A stretch of 64,000 bases of DNA from Atherix ibis (taxonomy: Eukaryota > Arthropoda > Insecta > Diptera > Athericidae). The notes under the pieces are model-generated. The model saw only the letters and a list, made by a program, of their open reading frames with translations, did no database searches and was not told where the DNA came from. The first letter of the stretch is position 1, and each line of letters begins with the position of its first letter. The translations under genes and the position numbers were made by a program. Below are positions 46,911 through 59,200 of the stretch, piece after piece. The stretch is taken from contig OY282606.1 in assembly GCA_958298945.1 (NCBI GenBank), positions 44,095,920 to 44,159,919 on the forward strand. The letters are read 5' to 3'.

Positions 46911-47229
46911 GCATTAAATGAACTTTGTGCTAATCAAGGATGGGGTATCGAAGTAAAAAATGGATCGATTGGAAGAATTGCCGTTACAGTACCATGGAAT
47001 GCATTAATGAGCGATGACAGCAATATTGAAGTGTCTGGTTTTCGATTAACAGTAAGACCATTGGCACGACCATCGGATGGTTCGTCAATGTTTGAATCAA
47101 TGTGGTCATCGATGAGCAGTTCTAGACAATTGGCGCAAGAATGTATAGAGAATGATGGTGATATTTCAGTTAATGCACAAATTGCAGCCATCGAAGGCTT
47201 AGAAAATTTTGCACAAACCATAGACAGCA
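46911..47229 (+). CDS. Atg2: Atg2 exon 1 (visible): chorein-N region
   Basis: Starts in phase 0 after ttacag with ALNELCANQGWGIE. It includes the chorein-type signature VTVPWNALMSDD.NIEVSGFRLTVRP and ends EGLENFAQTIDS plus one base before gtaagt. This is the membrane-proximal lipid-transfer tip. Because ATG2 proteins have about 45 residues before this point (including the conserved start), at least one upstream coding exon must exist. Confidence 0.94.
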
Positions 47230-50200
47230 GTAAGTAAATTGTTATTAATTAAGAAAAGAAAATGTTTTTACTTTTTTTTTATCAACAATTAAATTACTAA
47301 AATTATTTGACAAATTATGTCTCGATGTCAGAATATGTAGTTATTAGATGGCTTTGGATGTAAGAAAATAGTTTTAAATTAGAAAAAAAAACAATTTTAC
47401 CTTATTTAAAGGGTTTTGATCTTTCTACTATGAGGGTTATATGACTAATCTTCGGCCTTGACAAGAAAAAAACTTTTTATGTATAAAATTTATTTTATTT
47501 TTTAATATAGGCTCCTTTTAGTTCCCATCTAAAAAACACGATCTCTGCAACACTTCAAAATATGATTTTATTTCACTAATCTCCTCATCGTTTGTGCCAT
47601 AACTTTTTCCACCGAGCAATTTTTCCATATTCGGAAAATTTTGTATTGCGTCTTTTTAAGAATGCCAGATAATAAAAAATATCGTTTTAATCATATCAGG
47701 AATATCTTCGTATTAGGCAATAACTTACCATATTGCTCTTGTATTTATAAAAAAATTACAGCAAAACCGTTCTGGTAACTTAACTAAAAAATAAAAATTT
47801 TTTTTGAATGATTAAATTTGAAAACTTTCCTAATTTTTTCCAAACGAAAATATTTAATTTAATCTAATTTGACATAATTTCGAATCCAATCATTTATTTT
47901 TTTTAAACTATGATTGTGACCAATATATTTCACAAATTTTTGATAAGAAAAATATTTTTAATAAGAAAAAAAAATTAGTCAAAACTAACAAGAATATTTC
48001 TTCACTTAAGCGAGTACAATAATTTCCTATTTCTCCGTATTAGATTTGTTTATAAATTAAGAAATAACTAAAATTTCCGCATCCAAAAATAGATATGGAA
48101 AATTACTATTAATTTCCATACAGAAAGTATGCATCTTGAGTTCAACGTGTTTGTATTTGAAATATGCTAACATAAAATTTGTTAATATTAAGATGAAAAT
48201 CTTTTTCGAGATATTTTAAAGAATATGAATTTCAAGTAAATAAACTTTACCCTTAACAATACTAAAATAAGAAAGTAAAATATTTTTTTAAAGATTCTCT
48301 GTTCTGGACATGAGTATCCCGAAATACAATATTGTTGTTGTGGTGTTTTTGTTAGTAGCAGTTCGCATACAAATATTATTTGAAATTGTTCGAAAATAAA
48401 TAAAAATTTCGAATTCAGTTTGTATATCTAACAGTGGACGGAAGTTCATATGAAATGACTCAGAAAATTTCACATAAAAAAATATTTTAGTTACAAGCAA
48501 GTGATTTTGCATAATTAATTTAATGTTTTCATCATTTTTATAGTCTTTAAAGAATACAAGAAATATGAGATTATAAATATTTAACAAAAAAGTCTATGGA
48601 AAGAAGAAATTTATTAAAATCTAAAATAAATGAATTGTGATTTATGAAATTATTTAACTGTTCCAATTACACTAAAATTTTTGTTTATGCTTTTGCAAAT
48701 AAATATAAAATGAATGCTATAAAAATACATTTCTTACACTTCCTAACAAAATCGTTTTAAATGAAAATATTAATAATTTTTGAAATAGTAATCAATAAAA
48801 ATGAGGTTTTAGTAAATCGAGCCCCTCAAGTACCCTACTTGGTGTCCGAATGTGAATGCGAAAAAAATTTGACTTCAAGATTGAACATTTCATTATTAGA
48901 ATATTGATGAAGGATGGCTCTGCGAAAAATCATTCACTAAAAAAAATTAGGTTAGCTAAATTTAAAATGTTTCCCTTTTTTTAATTGAAAATTTTGGGGC
49001 CCCTATTTTACACCTTGACCAAAAGTGAGTGTGGAAAATTCTTTTTAACTCGAACCATAGCATTTGTGTGTTGTTTTGTATGTAAGGTCTCTTTTAAATA
49101 AGCGAGGGGCTATTTTTACAGCACTACGACCTTCAGGCCATTTGACGACTGCAATTTTCGTGTAGGTGGGCGTTGTCAGTTTTTTTAAACGAAGCTAGTC
49201 TGTTTTTAGTACTCTGACAGTTAAATTATATGAAACATGTTTGTATATTTGATCAGGTCAGGAAGTAATCTAGGAAATGAATTTGTTGGTTCTAGAAGCT
49301 CGAAAAATAAGTTTTCGACCAGTTTCGATTAAGATTAAGTTCACCGGGGATTTTCCTTCCAATAACAACACTTTCAGAATCCTATTATACCCAGAGCAGA
49401 AGTCAGCGTAAACAAATTTTCTAACTGAATAGCATACCACCCTGTTAAACAGAAAGTAGAAGGGTGGCTGTAAGAAAAATAAATTTTCAGAAAAAATTTA
49501 GACTACAAAAAAATCTGTGCTTCTTTTGAATTTGTTATTGACTAACCAGCAGAAAATGTAATGCTTACAGAATCGAATACAGATTCATTAGCGGTACAGT
49601 AGAATGCCTCATATTTTTCTACAGAATGTTTGAAAATGATACTATTACTTTCTGTTTTGCCAAGGATTATTTATACCATTGAAGAAATTTCATAGATTTC
49701 GATTTGCGTTACTCTGGAGCCATTACATAAAGAGCTACACAATAACTGAATCCGCACATTTATATGTAAAATTAATCCGCGCAATTACATGTTGGGATTA
49801 TTTTCAATTTTCAAAATATCTGTCAAAACACACCATTATGTGGTATTAAGTAGTAAAATCTTAGTTTATGGATTGTAAGGATAGACAATTCGAACACCAA
49901 GTTAAAGCCAAAAACCTTAACGCATACTGCTCCTTAAAGCATATTTGTACATTTTTAAAATAATATTCGAAATTATTTATAATAATATATAATTAACTGA
50001 AACTTATTTAATTTAATAAATTTAAAATAAGAAATTAAATAAAATATTTTTTTTTGCTATGAATTCATTTATTTGCATATAAAAGTTTACATTTTAAAAG
50101 ATCGGACAGAACTCCACTCCTACAATACTTACTTTTCCGATTAAATTCTGAAAAAATACCAAACATTTAAATAGGATCATCGAATCATTTTTATTGTAAG

Positions 50201-53200
50201 AAATTTACTCACATCGTTTCCCAATGGAAGCAGCTTTAGCTTTAAGTTGAAATAGTGTATAAGCATTGAATTATAATATCATATATTATTACTTTACTGA
50301 CATTAGTATAAAAATTCATAAATTCAAAATTATATTCTTATAAATGACTCATATATATGATTTTTCAGTCATTTATACGAATACATATATGAAAATTATC
50401 TTTAACATGTACAATTCCACTATGTAGAAATATAAAACCAACAAAACCCCCATCGGAACGTAATGAGGCGACCGTCATTGACACGTCAATCTGATTAAAT
50501 ACTGCTTCAGAATTTTTTCGTTTTTAACCACTTTGATCACAATAGAAATCCAATTAAAATTAGTTGAATTATAGGCAACTATGATCTTTATTAAAATATA
50601 TAATTAGTTTTTTTAACCGACAACTCACTTGAAAAACGAAAATCGGGAATCTATAGTTTCCGCATAACTAAAACACTTTCTAACTGAAAACTTCATTTTC
50701 TGTAAATACGAGGGTCGTTCAATAAGTCCTTAGAAAAAGATGGTAAAAAACTGTTTTTTAATAAAAAAATTTTATTTTTCAACAAAATCTCCTTTTAGCT
50801 CTATACACTTTTCCAACCGTTTTTCCAAAATTTTTATCCCGTCCAAAAAATAGGATTTCGGAAGTTCTGCAAAATACTCATCAATTTGAGCAATGACGTC
50901 GTCGTTGGAAGTGAACCGTCGTCCGCCAAGCCATTTCTTCAGATTGGGGAAAAGAAACTAGTCACTCGGGGCCAAATCTGGTGAATAAGCGGGATGCTGC
51001 AACAATTCCATTCTCAATTCCACAATTTTGGCCATGGAAACAGCGCAGGTGTGCACACGCGCATTGTCCTGATGCAAGAGGATTTTTTTCTTCTTTAGAT
51101 GGGGGCGTTTCTCTTTGATTTCCTCACTCAACCGTTGCAATAACGACGCGTAATACGCTCCTGTTATTGTTTTTCCTATTTCCAAGTAGTCGATAAAAAT
51201 GATGCCCTGCGAATCCCAAAAGACCGTGGTCATCATCTTGCCGGCCGATGGCACAGTTTTTGCCTTCTTCGGAGCCCGTTCACCCTTGAAAATCCACTGT
51301 GATGACTGTCTCTTCGTTTCTGGAGTGTAGTAGTGTATCCAGGTTTCGTCCACAGTGACATATCGACGAAGGAATTCGGCAGGATTGCGATGAAAGAGTG
51401 CCAACATAGCCCAGAGTCCACTACACGATTGCGCTTATTCTCCTCTGAGAGCAAACGCGGCACCCATCTTGCCGAAATTTTTTTCACAGACAATTTTTCA
51501 TGCAAAATTGAAGCGACTCCCGTGGCCTCAACTAATTCGCGCACTTTATTTCACCGATCGATCAAAATCAGATCGTGGATTTTGTCGATGATTTCAGGAG
51601 TTGACACCTCAACTGCGCGTCCTGAACGATGTTCATCTTTTGTGGGTGAACGGCCACGTTTAAATTCATTCACCCAATTGTAAACCGTCGCAAACACAGG
51701 TGCAGATGTGCCATGAACTGCATCCAACTCGGCTTTGATTTCTTTCGGGCTTAAGCCTTTCAAATGGAGATGTTTGATGACAGCCCTAAACTCGCTTTTT
51801 TCCATTGTTATGCACAAATTAATGTCGTTAACTTTAATCGACGATAGAAATTGACTTACGCTATGGATCAGCTTTCCTGTCGATAGTGCTACTTACAAAA
51901 AAAATCTTTACCGACACTACGAGCGCTATTTCTCGGATTTTCTAAGGTCTTATTGAACGACCCTCGTATATTAACACAATAAATTATTATTATTTATATT
52001 TATATTAACTTTTAACTCACTTTTTATAATAATTTCACTTCTAAAACGACTTAAAACACAATATTCCGCCCGAAACGATTATTTACATTTAATATGTTGT
52101 CAAAACTACAAATTGAATGGTAAAATAAGCTCCGCTCACGAAAAAGATCATATTTAATTCTATAAGTTGACAATTAGATAAAATTTTTATCAATTTTTTT
52201 AATTTGTATTTTCATTAATTTTTATTTGTTTTTAGTGAACCAAAATATTTGTATTAAATTTTAATAATTTTTTAAAGTTAAAGAATACATTTTTAAATTA
52301 AAACAGCCTAATTTTAGGTTACGATGGGTAAGGATCGGAATGGATCGCAATTCCATGGATTTTTTTGGTTTCAATCAAATTTGTATAAATATATAGGGTG
52401 ATTGTCTATCCTTATAACTCTATAATCTAAAAGTACCAGTTTTTTATGGACCGCTTCAAAACTGGAACACTCATTTTAATTATCCAAACTTATTACGGGC
52501 GTTCTGTAAAAAAGACATTTCACGAAATATGTTTTTTTAGTGACGAAGCACATCAACCGCTACGTTAACAAGCAAAATTGGAGAATCTGGTGACATTTAT
52601 AGGCTATTCTTCGAAACGATATACAGTGAATTCTGAACGATATCGTGACATGTTAACGATCTTTTTGTGATCAAAATTAAATGAATTGAATATGAGACAG
52701 CGTCACGACCCATACAAAACGTCAAAACATCGGTTTGTTAAGCACTAAATTGGATGAGCGCAAATCATCTCACGGAACATTGATGTGAATTGGCTGCCAA
52801 GATCTTGCATTTTGACACCGTACGACCAATTCCTCTAATGTTATTTGCCTCTGAAAATTTCCGATATTGGCCATACTTTATGCATTACTTTTCCTTACTT
52901 ATGTAATTGATTACTATTTGAAACATATTCATCAATGAAAGCTGAATATTGATATGTACTATTGCGCAAAAAAGATTTCTTTCTAAACAAGCCTTAAGGG
53001 TTCTAATTTTTTAGTTGGAAAAAATTCATATCATAAGAGAACTTTTGGTGTGGATTGGGTATAAAAGGAGGGGTTGATTTTTAGTCGCTCAGCGAGTGCG
53101 GCGCTCCCATCGTTCCGATTTGAGTTCTGTTTTTTTTGTTAAGTTGGTACATCTGTTGTTGATATTCCATCATAGCTTGACATTTGCAAAAGTTACGTAG

Positions 53201-56200
53201 CCAAGAGTACATCTAACATATATCTGTTTGTGTTGGTGATTTTTTTACAATTTTGAGTTCTGTCTTTTTGTTAAGTTGGTACATCTGTTGTTGTACCAAT
53301 TTTGAGTTCCGATTTGAGTTCTGTTTTTTTGTTAAGTTGGTACATCTGTTGTTGATATTTCCTCATAGCTTGACATTTGCAAAAGTTACGTAGCCAAGAG
53401 TACATCTATATCTCTGTGTGATGGCGATTTTTTACAATTTTAGAAATGGATTTAAATTTGCAACAACGAACTTGTATTAAATTTTGCGGATTTAATAGTG
53501 CGCGAACGTTGGAAATGTTGGAAAAGTGTTTCGGCAATGATTCTCTAAAGAAAACGGTCTTTTACCAGTAGCACGAGCGGTTCAAAAGTGGTCGTGAGTC
53601 AACCGAAGATGATGAACGCAGTGGCAGACCATCGACATCGAAAACCGACGAAAACATTGATAAAGTAAAAGAAATGTTGGTCAATAACCGCAAATTAACC
53701 ATCAGAGAGATAGCGGAGGACTTGAACATTGCCTATGGATCCGTCCAAGACATTTTGGTTAATGATTTGCGTTTCCGTCGTGTAGCAGCAAAGTTGGTGA
53801 CAAACGACCTCAATTTCATGCAAAAAGAGACCGTGTTGACGTCGCAAAAGACATGATTTGCGGGGCTGAATCCGATCCCACATTCATCAAAAGGATCATT
53901 ACTGGAGACGAGACGTGGGTTTATGAGTACGACACGCAATCCAGACATCAGGCAAGTGAATGGCATTCACCAAATGTGCTGGTACCAAAAAAACCACGTC
54001 GTTTTCAGTCAAAAAAGAAGGCAATGCTCACGGTTTTCATAGATTACAACGGTGTAGTGCATCATGAATTTTTGCCAGAAGGCCGGACAGTAAACGAAGA
54101 GTATTATTTGGGCGTTATAAGACGTTTGCGTGAAGCAATTCGCCGAAAGAGACCAGAATTGTGGGCAGAAAACACGTGGATTTTGCACCATGATAACGCA
54201 CCGTCGCACAGTGCCATCATTATTCGTAATGTTTTGACGAAAAATGCAACAAATACCATCCAACAACTACCGAATTCACCTGATTTGGCTCCCTGTGACT
54301 TCTTTCTGTTCAATCGAGTTAAAAAACCATTACGGGGAACGCGTTTCAACAGCCGAGAGGAAGTAATGGAAAAATCGCAGGAAGCACTGAAGGACATACC
54401 GAAAACCGAATATAAAAAATGTTTCGAGGATTGGATCAAGCGCTGGCATAAGTGTGTTAAAGTCGATTGGGATAACTTTGAAGGGGACAATATAGATTTA
54501 GATGAATAAACTTGTATTTTTAATTTTCTGAATAAATTCCGGTATAACTCATACAGGTGGTATTACCTTTACTTTTTTGATCAAAGTGGTATTACATAGA
54601 TTCGTATAACCCATACAGCTCCATTTTTTTAGAAAGCTTTTAGTTTTTCAAGATTTTATTTCGATATTTTTATTTAATTATTTTTCGTTTTACAATTAAT
54701 TGAAATTTTAGGCTAAACTTTATACTCAATTAAATGTCTGATGTATTTTTTTTGTTTGTTACTAAATTACAGTTTTAAATAGAGTTAAAGCCAAATTACA
54801 TGATACTGAAATAAGACTGGAATATCTTCCACAAAATGGTGACCATGGAATAGCAATTGTTATAAAAATAGATCGGTAATTTTGTTTTAATTAAAGCAGA
54901 CTTCTCTGAAATGGAATTTTCATTTAATGAAATCAAGTAAACCATTTAATTTTATAGATTATATTATGAAAATGAGGCAGGAAGTGATCCACTTGATAAA
55001 CATACCGAATTGGGAGATGAAAAAGAAGATTACAGTGGGGAAAAAACGCAATTAATAGCGACATACGCTTCACATCATGTGAAAATGGAAGGAATCACAT
55101 TTTATACGGAAGAGTTTAGATTAGCTAATCCAAAACCAAATGTAAGTGATTTTTTTAATTTGGCATATTTAATTTCTTCTCTTTTCTTGTATAGTTTTTC
55201 GGAATCTTGATTTTTTTTTTACAATTTCCAAAATTTTTAATATTATTCTAATAAATTAGATGAATATGGAGCAGAGTATGGTCGCTGAACAGTTTTATAG
55301 CACTATATCACAATTACCTGAAACTGACCAGATTATAGCTTCTGAGAAGCTGACACGCACAGAATCGGATCGTTCAGATAGCGATACCGAAGATGATTTA
55401 GACGACGAGCCGGAAATTATTCGCTCGGAAAAGATAATGTTCGCGAGAGTGTCGGGCGAACAAGAATTTCGGATTAAAATGAAACAAGCTGAAAGTATTT
55501 CTGGGCCAAAAGTGATTTTGGAAAGTTCGCTGGGTGCGTTTTTCCTATTTCTATCGCCCAGGCAGCTGCACTTGTTATGTGCCTTCTCTGATGCCTTTCT
55601 AAAAAACGAGAAGTTGACAAAGACCGAGAATAAGAAAAAGCAACAAAAACAACAGGAACAGAAGCAACGTGATATTGAGATCCAGCGAGTATATATTCAG
55701 AAGCGGTTCAATTCTATGTCCGGTGTAGTGGGATTGAATCAAGGCTTTTGGTCAGATGTACAAGATGATAACTATGGTAGGAAAATGTCTGAAGATTCAA
55801 CTGGTCTTGCTGACTACCGCGATCTCATAAAGCCATTAGGTTTGGGCGAAACGGCCATCCCTGCCAATAACTCAATGTCTAGCTCAATGTGTTCGTCATC
55901 GATAAGTACATGCACAACAAACACTGCGAAAACAGGGCGACGAGGGATCGAATCCGATCCAAATGCGGATATATCCCAGTATAATATACGCATCGCCTGT
56001 ATTACAATCGTTCTTCTTCATGAGGTAAAAATCAAATCTAAAGGAATTATTTTTTCTTTATAGAAGAAAGTATTTAAATGGGTAAATAGATAAATAAATC
56101 CATCCAATTTTATAGGAGATTCTTGTGGAATATTCATCACATCGTATCCCAGCACAACTAAGTGAACAGAGCATATCGAAATTGAAACAACTTTCGGAGA

Positions 56201-59200
56201 CCTTCTTTACAACAACTCAGAATTTGTCGATAGGGGCTCTTAGTAAAGATATTCAAAATGCGAATGGCATCCTAAAATCTTGTTGTGAAAATAATCATTT
56301 ACGATTGTTTCTATCACCAATTATTATCGAGGGCGAAGAGCAACGGAACGCAAGTGGCATTTTGCTTAAATTGAAAGTGTCAATGGCTCGAGCGGATTTT
56401 CGTGAAATCTTACAAGAAACCACAGTTCCATTAATTGAATTTTATAGAGAAGAGGTTCGTTGAAAATGAATTTTTATTGCAATTTCATTTAATTTTTATC
56501 AACATTCTATTTTGGTTAGCTTTATGGTGGAATACCAAAACGTGCCGATGTTATATTAAATATAAAACAAACAACGCCATCTGCAAGAAATCAACGTAGT
56601 CAACGTGCAATTGCTGCTAGAACTGAATTCAATTTTTGCTTATCGTCTTGTACGAAAGAAATTGATATTTCGATATTCGATCGTTTACATGCAGTTTTTG
56701 GTTCATCACCATTTCTTAAAACTTGTAATAATGGTGCAGACATACCAGCAGCAACGTCTAATAAAAATAGTGAACAAAAAATTGAAATTAAAATCGAAGC
56801 GCCATCTGTTGATATACGAATTAGGTTAGTAAAAGTTGCCTTTTTCTTGTTTTTTTCTTCTTCTTCTTTTCTAGTACTAATTAAATCATGGTAAAAGAAT
56901 GACATTTTATCACTAATATTTTTTTAATTTTATTAGATTCCCTATACCAGATTCTCGACCATTACACGATCCCGGCCGTGTGCCATGGTGGAAACAAAAC
57001 GTTCGACCAGATTTCTTATTACTTAAATTTCAACAATTTCGCCTAAAATATTTGTTGCCATCGTTAATAGAAATTGCAGCTAATGAATTAGATATCAATT
57101 ATTATGTAAGTTGTTTTTATTCTCAATTATTTTATTAGTAATTATTTAGAGTACGTTGGACATTTTCAATTATAAATATTAATGGCGGAAGATTTAATAA
57201 ACATTGTGAGCTGATATTTCGCCAAGATTTTATTATAATTGTTTTATTTTTGGCATCATTATTTTGAGATATCTTTCACGTTTTGTATATTATTACATGG
57301 TAGAAGTAGTTATTTGACAAAAATATATTTTGAGGGAAATCTCGACCATCTCTAATTTTTTCAAAGCCTTACTAAAAATACATTTTTGTTCTGACCAATT
57401 ATACAAAAATCCTTACATACTATACAAATATTTTAATAAAATTTAATTTAACGAGGAAAATATCGATCAGTTAATAATCGTTAATAATTTTTTTGTTCAA
57501 TAGGAAAATTTAAATAGTCCGAAAATACATTTAGGAAAATCAACATTAATAGATAAAGGTGATTCTAGATTCAGGAAAAAAGATATCGAATATCCAAGGT
57601 AAGAAAAATATTATTTACCAGTCCTAATAAATTAATGTCTTTTTTATTTCAAACTTTTGTTGGCATATAATTTTCGTGTGGTATTATTCTATTTATCGTA
57701 TAGTATTAGTATTGAATTTCCTTCGGAAGAGGTATTAAGAACGATTATACGAAAAATTAGTGATGAAAATGAAAACGGAAATGGTAACTACTATGAAAGT
57801 GTGAGTTCTGGTATGTTATCGCAACAGAAGAAGGAGCCATCCCCATTTAGTTCGAAACGTGTCTGTCGGGAAAGTGATACACCACATTCGAAACAGCAAA
57901 CTGGTAATTAGAAGCGAATTTAATTAGAAAAGGCAGTTTTTTGTGTACAAACAAAATTCATTTCACTCCTGTTTGCAGACGATCCTGAAACGTTGATAAT
58001 CCCCGGCGATTTAGACGAGATGCGTACATTTTGTGATAATGCAATGAAAACTTCAAAAGTGCAAATAAATGTAAATTTGCCAATAGCTAGCATTCAATTA
58101 AGGTAAGTTTCTGGATTTTTTTTGTGAGCGATAACAAAAATTGTAAATTTAAATGAAATGCATTTTTTTAAACTACTTTCTTTATTTATTTTTTTCGTTT
58201 ATATTCTTCATTTCATGGGGGGTTGGGATTATCCAGTTCTAAACACATGTATGAGACGATTTATAATAGAATAAATACAGACCTACTTATGTGGGAATCA
58301 AGTGCTCCACGAATGTCTACACCGACACAAAGAATACTGCCAAGCCTGGCGGATAGTCTATTGAATGCTGGTATGATGGACTCTTTGTATGTGCCACCAA
58401 AAATGTGCCCAAGTTCTTCGAGTGATGAAGACGATGCTGAGAATGAGTGCGACTCTGACAATATATACTTTTCGTTATGCGATCGGAAAAGGACAAAGCG
58501 GCCTGTGCAAACTGCTCCCCCTCAAGCGGCAAGTGCTTGTGCGTTTCAGCTAAAGATTGAGCAAGGAATTTTAGCGCTGTACACACCGGTTCGTGATGCC
58601 CAAAATCGTGTTCTGCCGGGCCAATCGGGAGAATTCACAGCCAAAGTCAATTCGGTGTGCTTGTTTTCCGTGTCGAAGTTCTGTGGCAACGACAATCTAG
58701 CATATTTATGCATGCATGGAAAATCAATCGAACTATTCCACTGTGGCTTGATATCGTTCCCGGTGCCGGACTTTGAGCCTAGATACCATAATTTCACTCT
58801 GCCCGCCTATATGCAATCGACACTTTATCCAACACCAAAGAATTTAACTCTAAACGAAATGAAAGGTTCCAAAAATAGGGAAATGTTCTCATTAGCTTTA
58901 CAAATTAAAGCCTATTCGGATCAGCGTTTGAAGGTGAGTTTTTACCGTTAGTCCTTTTTTTGATTTTGAAACTTTTTTTGCTTTCTCCTTTTCTATTTCT
59001 TGAAATCTTTAAACTGAACATTTTAATAATCAAGCTAATTTTTAATATTTTATTTTAGAGAATAAGAGTCGCCGCTGGAATACAGAACACAACGTTGAGG
59101 CACAATCCAGTAGTATCACAGCATATTTGGTTAACGCAACTGATAGATATGTTCGATGTTTTGGTATGATATCCATTGGGATAAAAACGTTTTGGCTTTC

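Noticed and set aside
54536..54620. Candidate terminal repeats for the 53.4-54.5 kb mariner (ggtataactcataca / cgtataacccataca)
   Set aside because: The two phrases are direct, not inverted, and I found no partner upstream of the gene.
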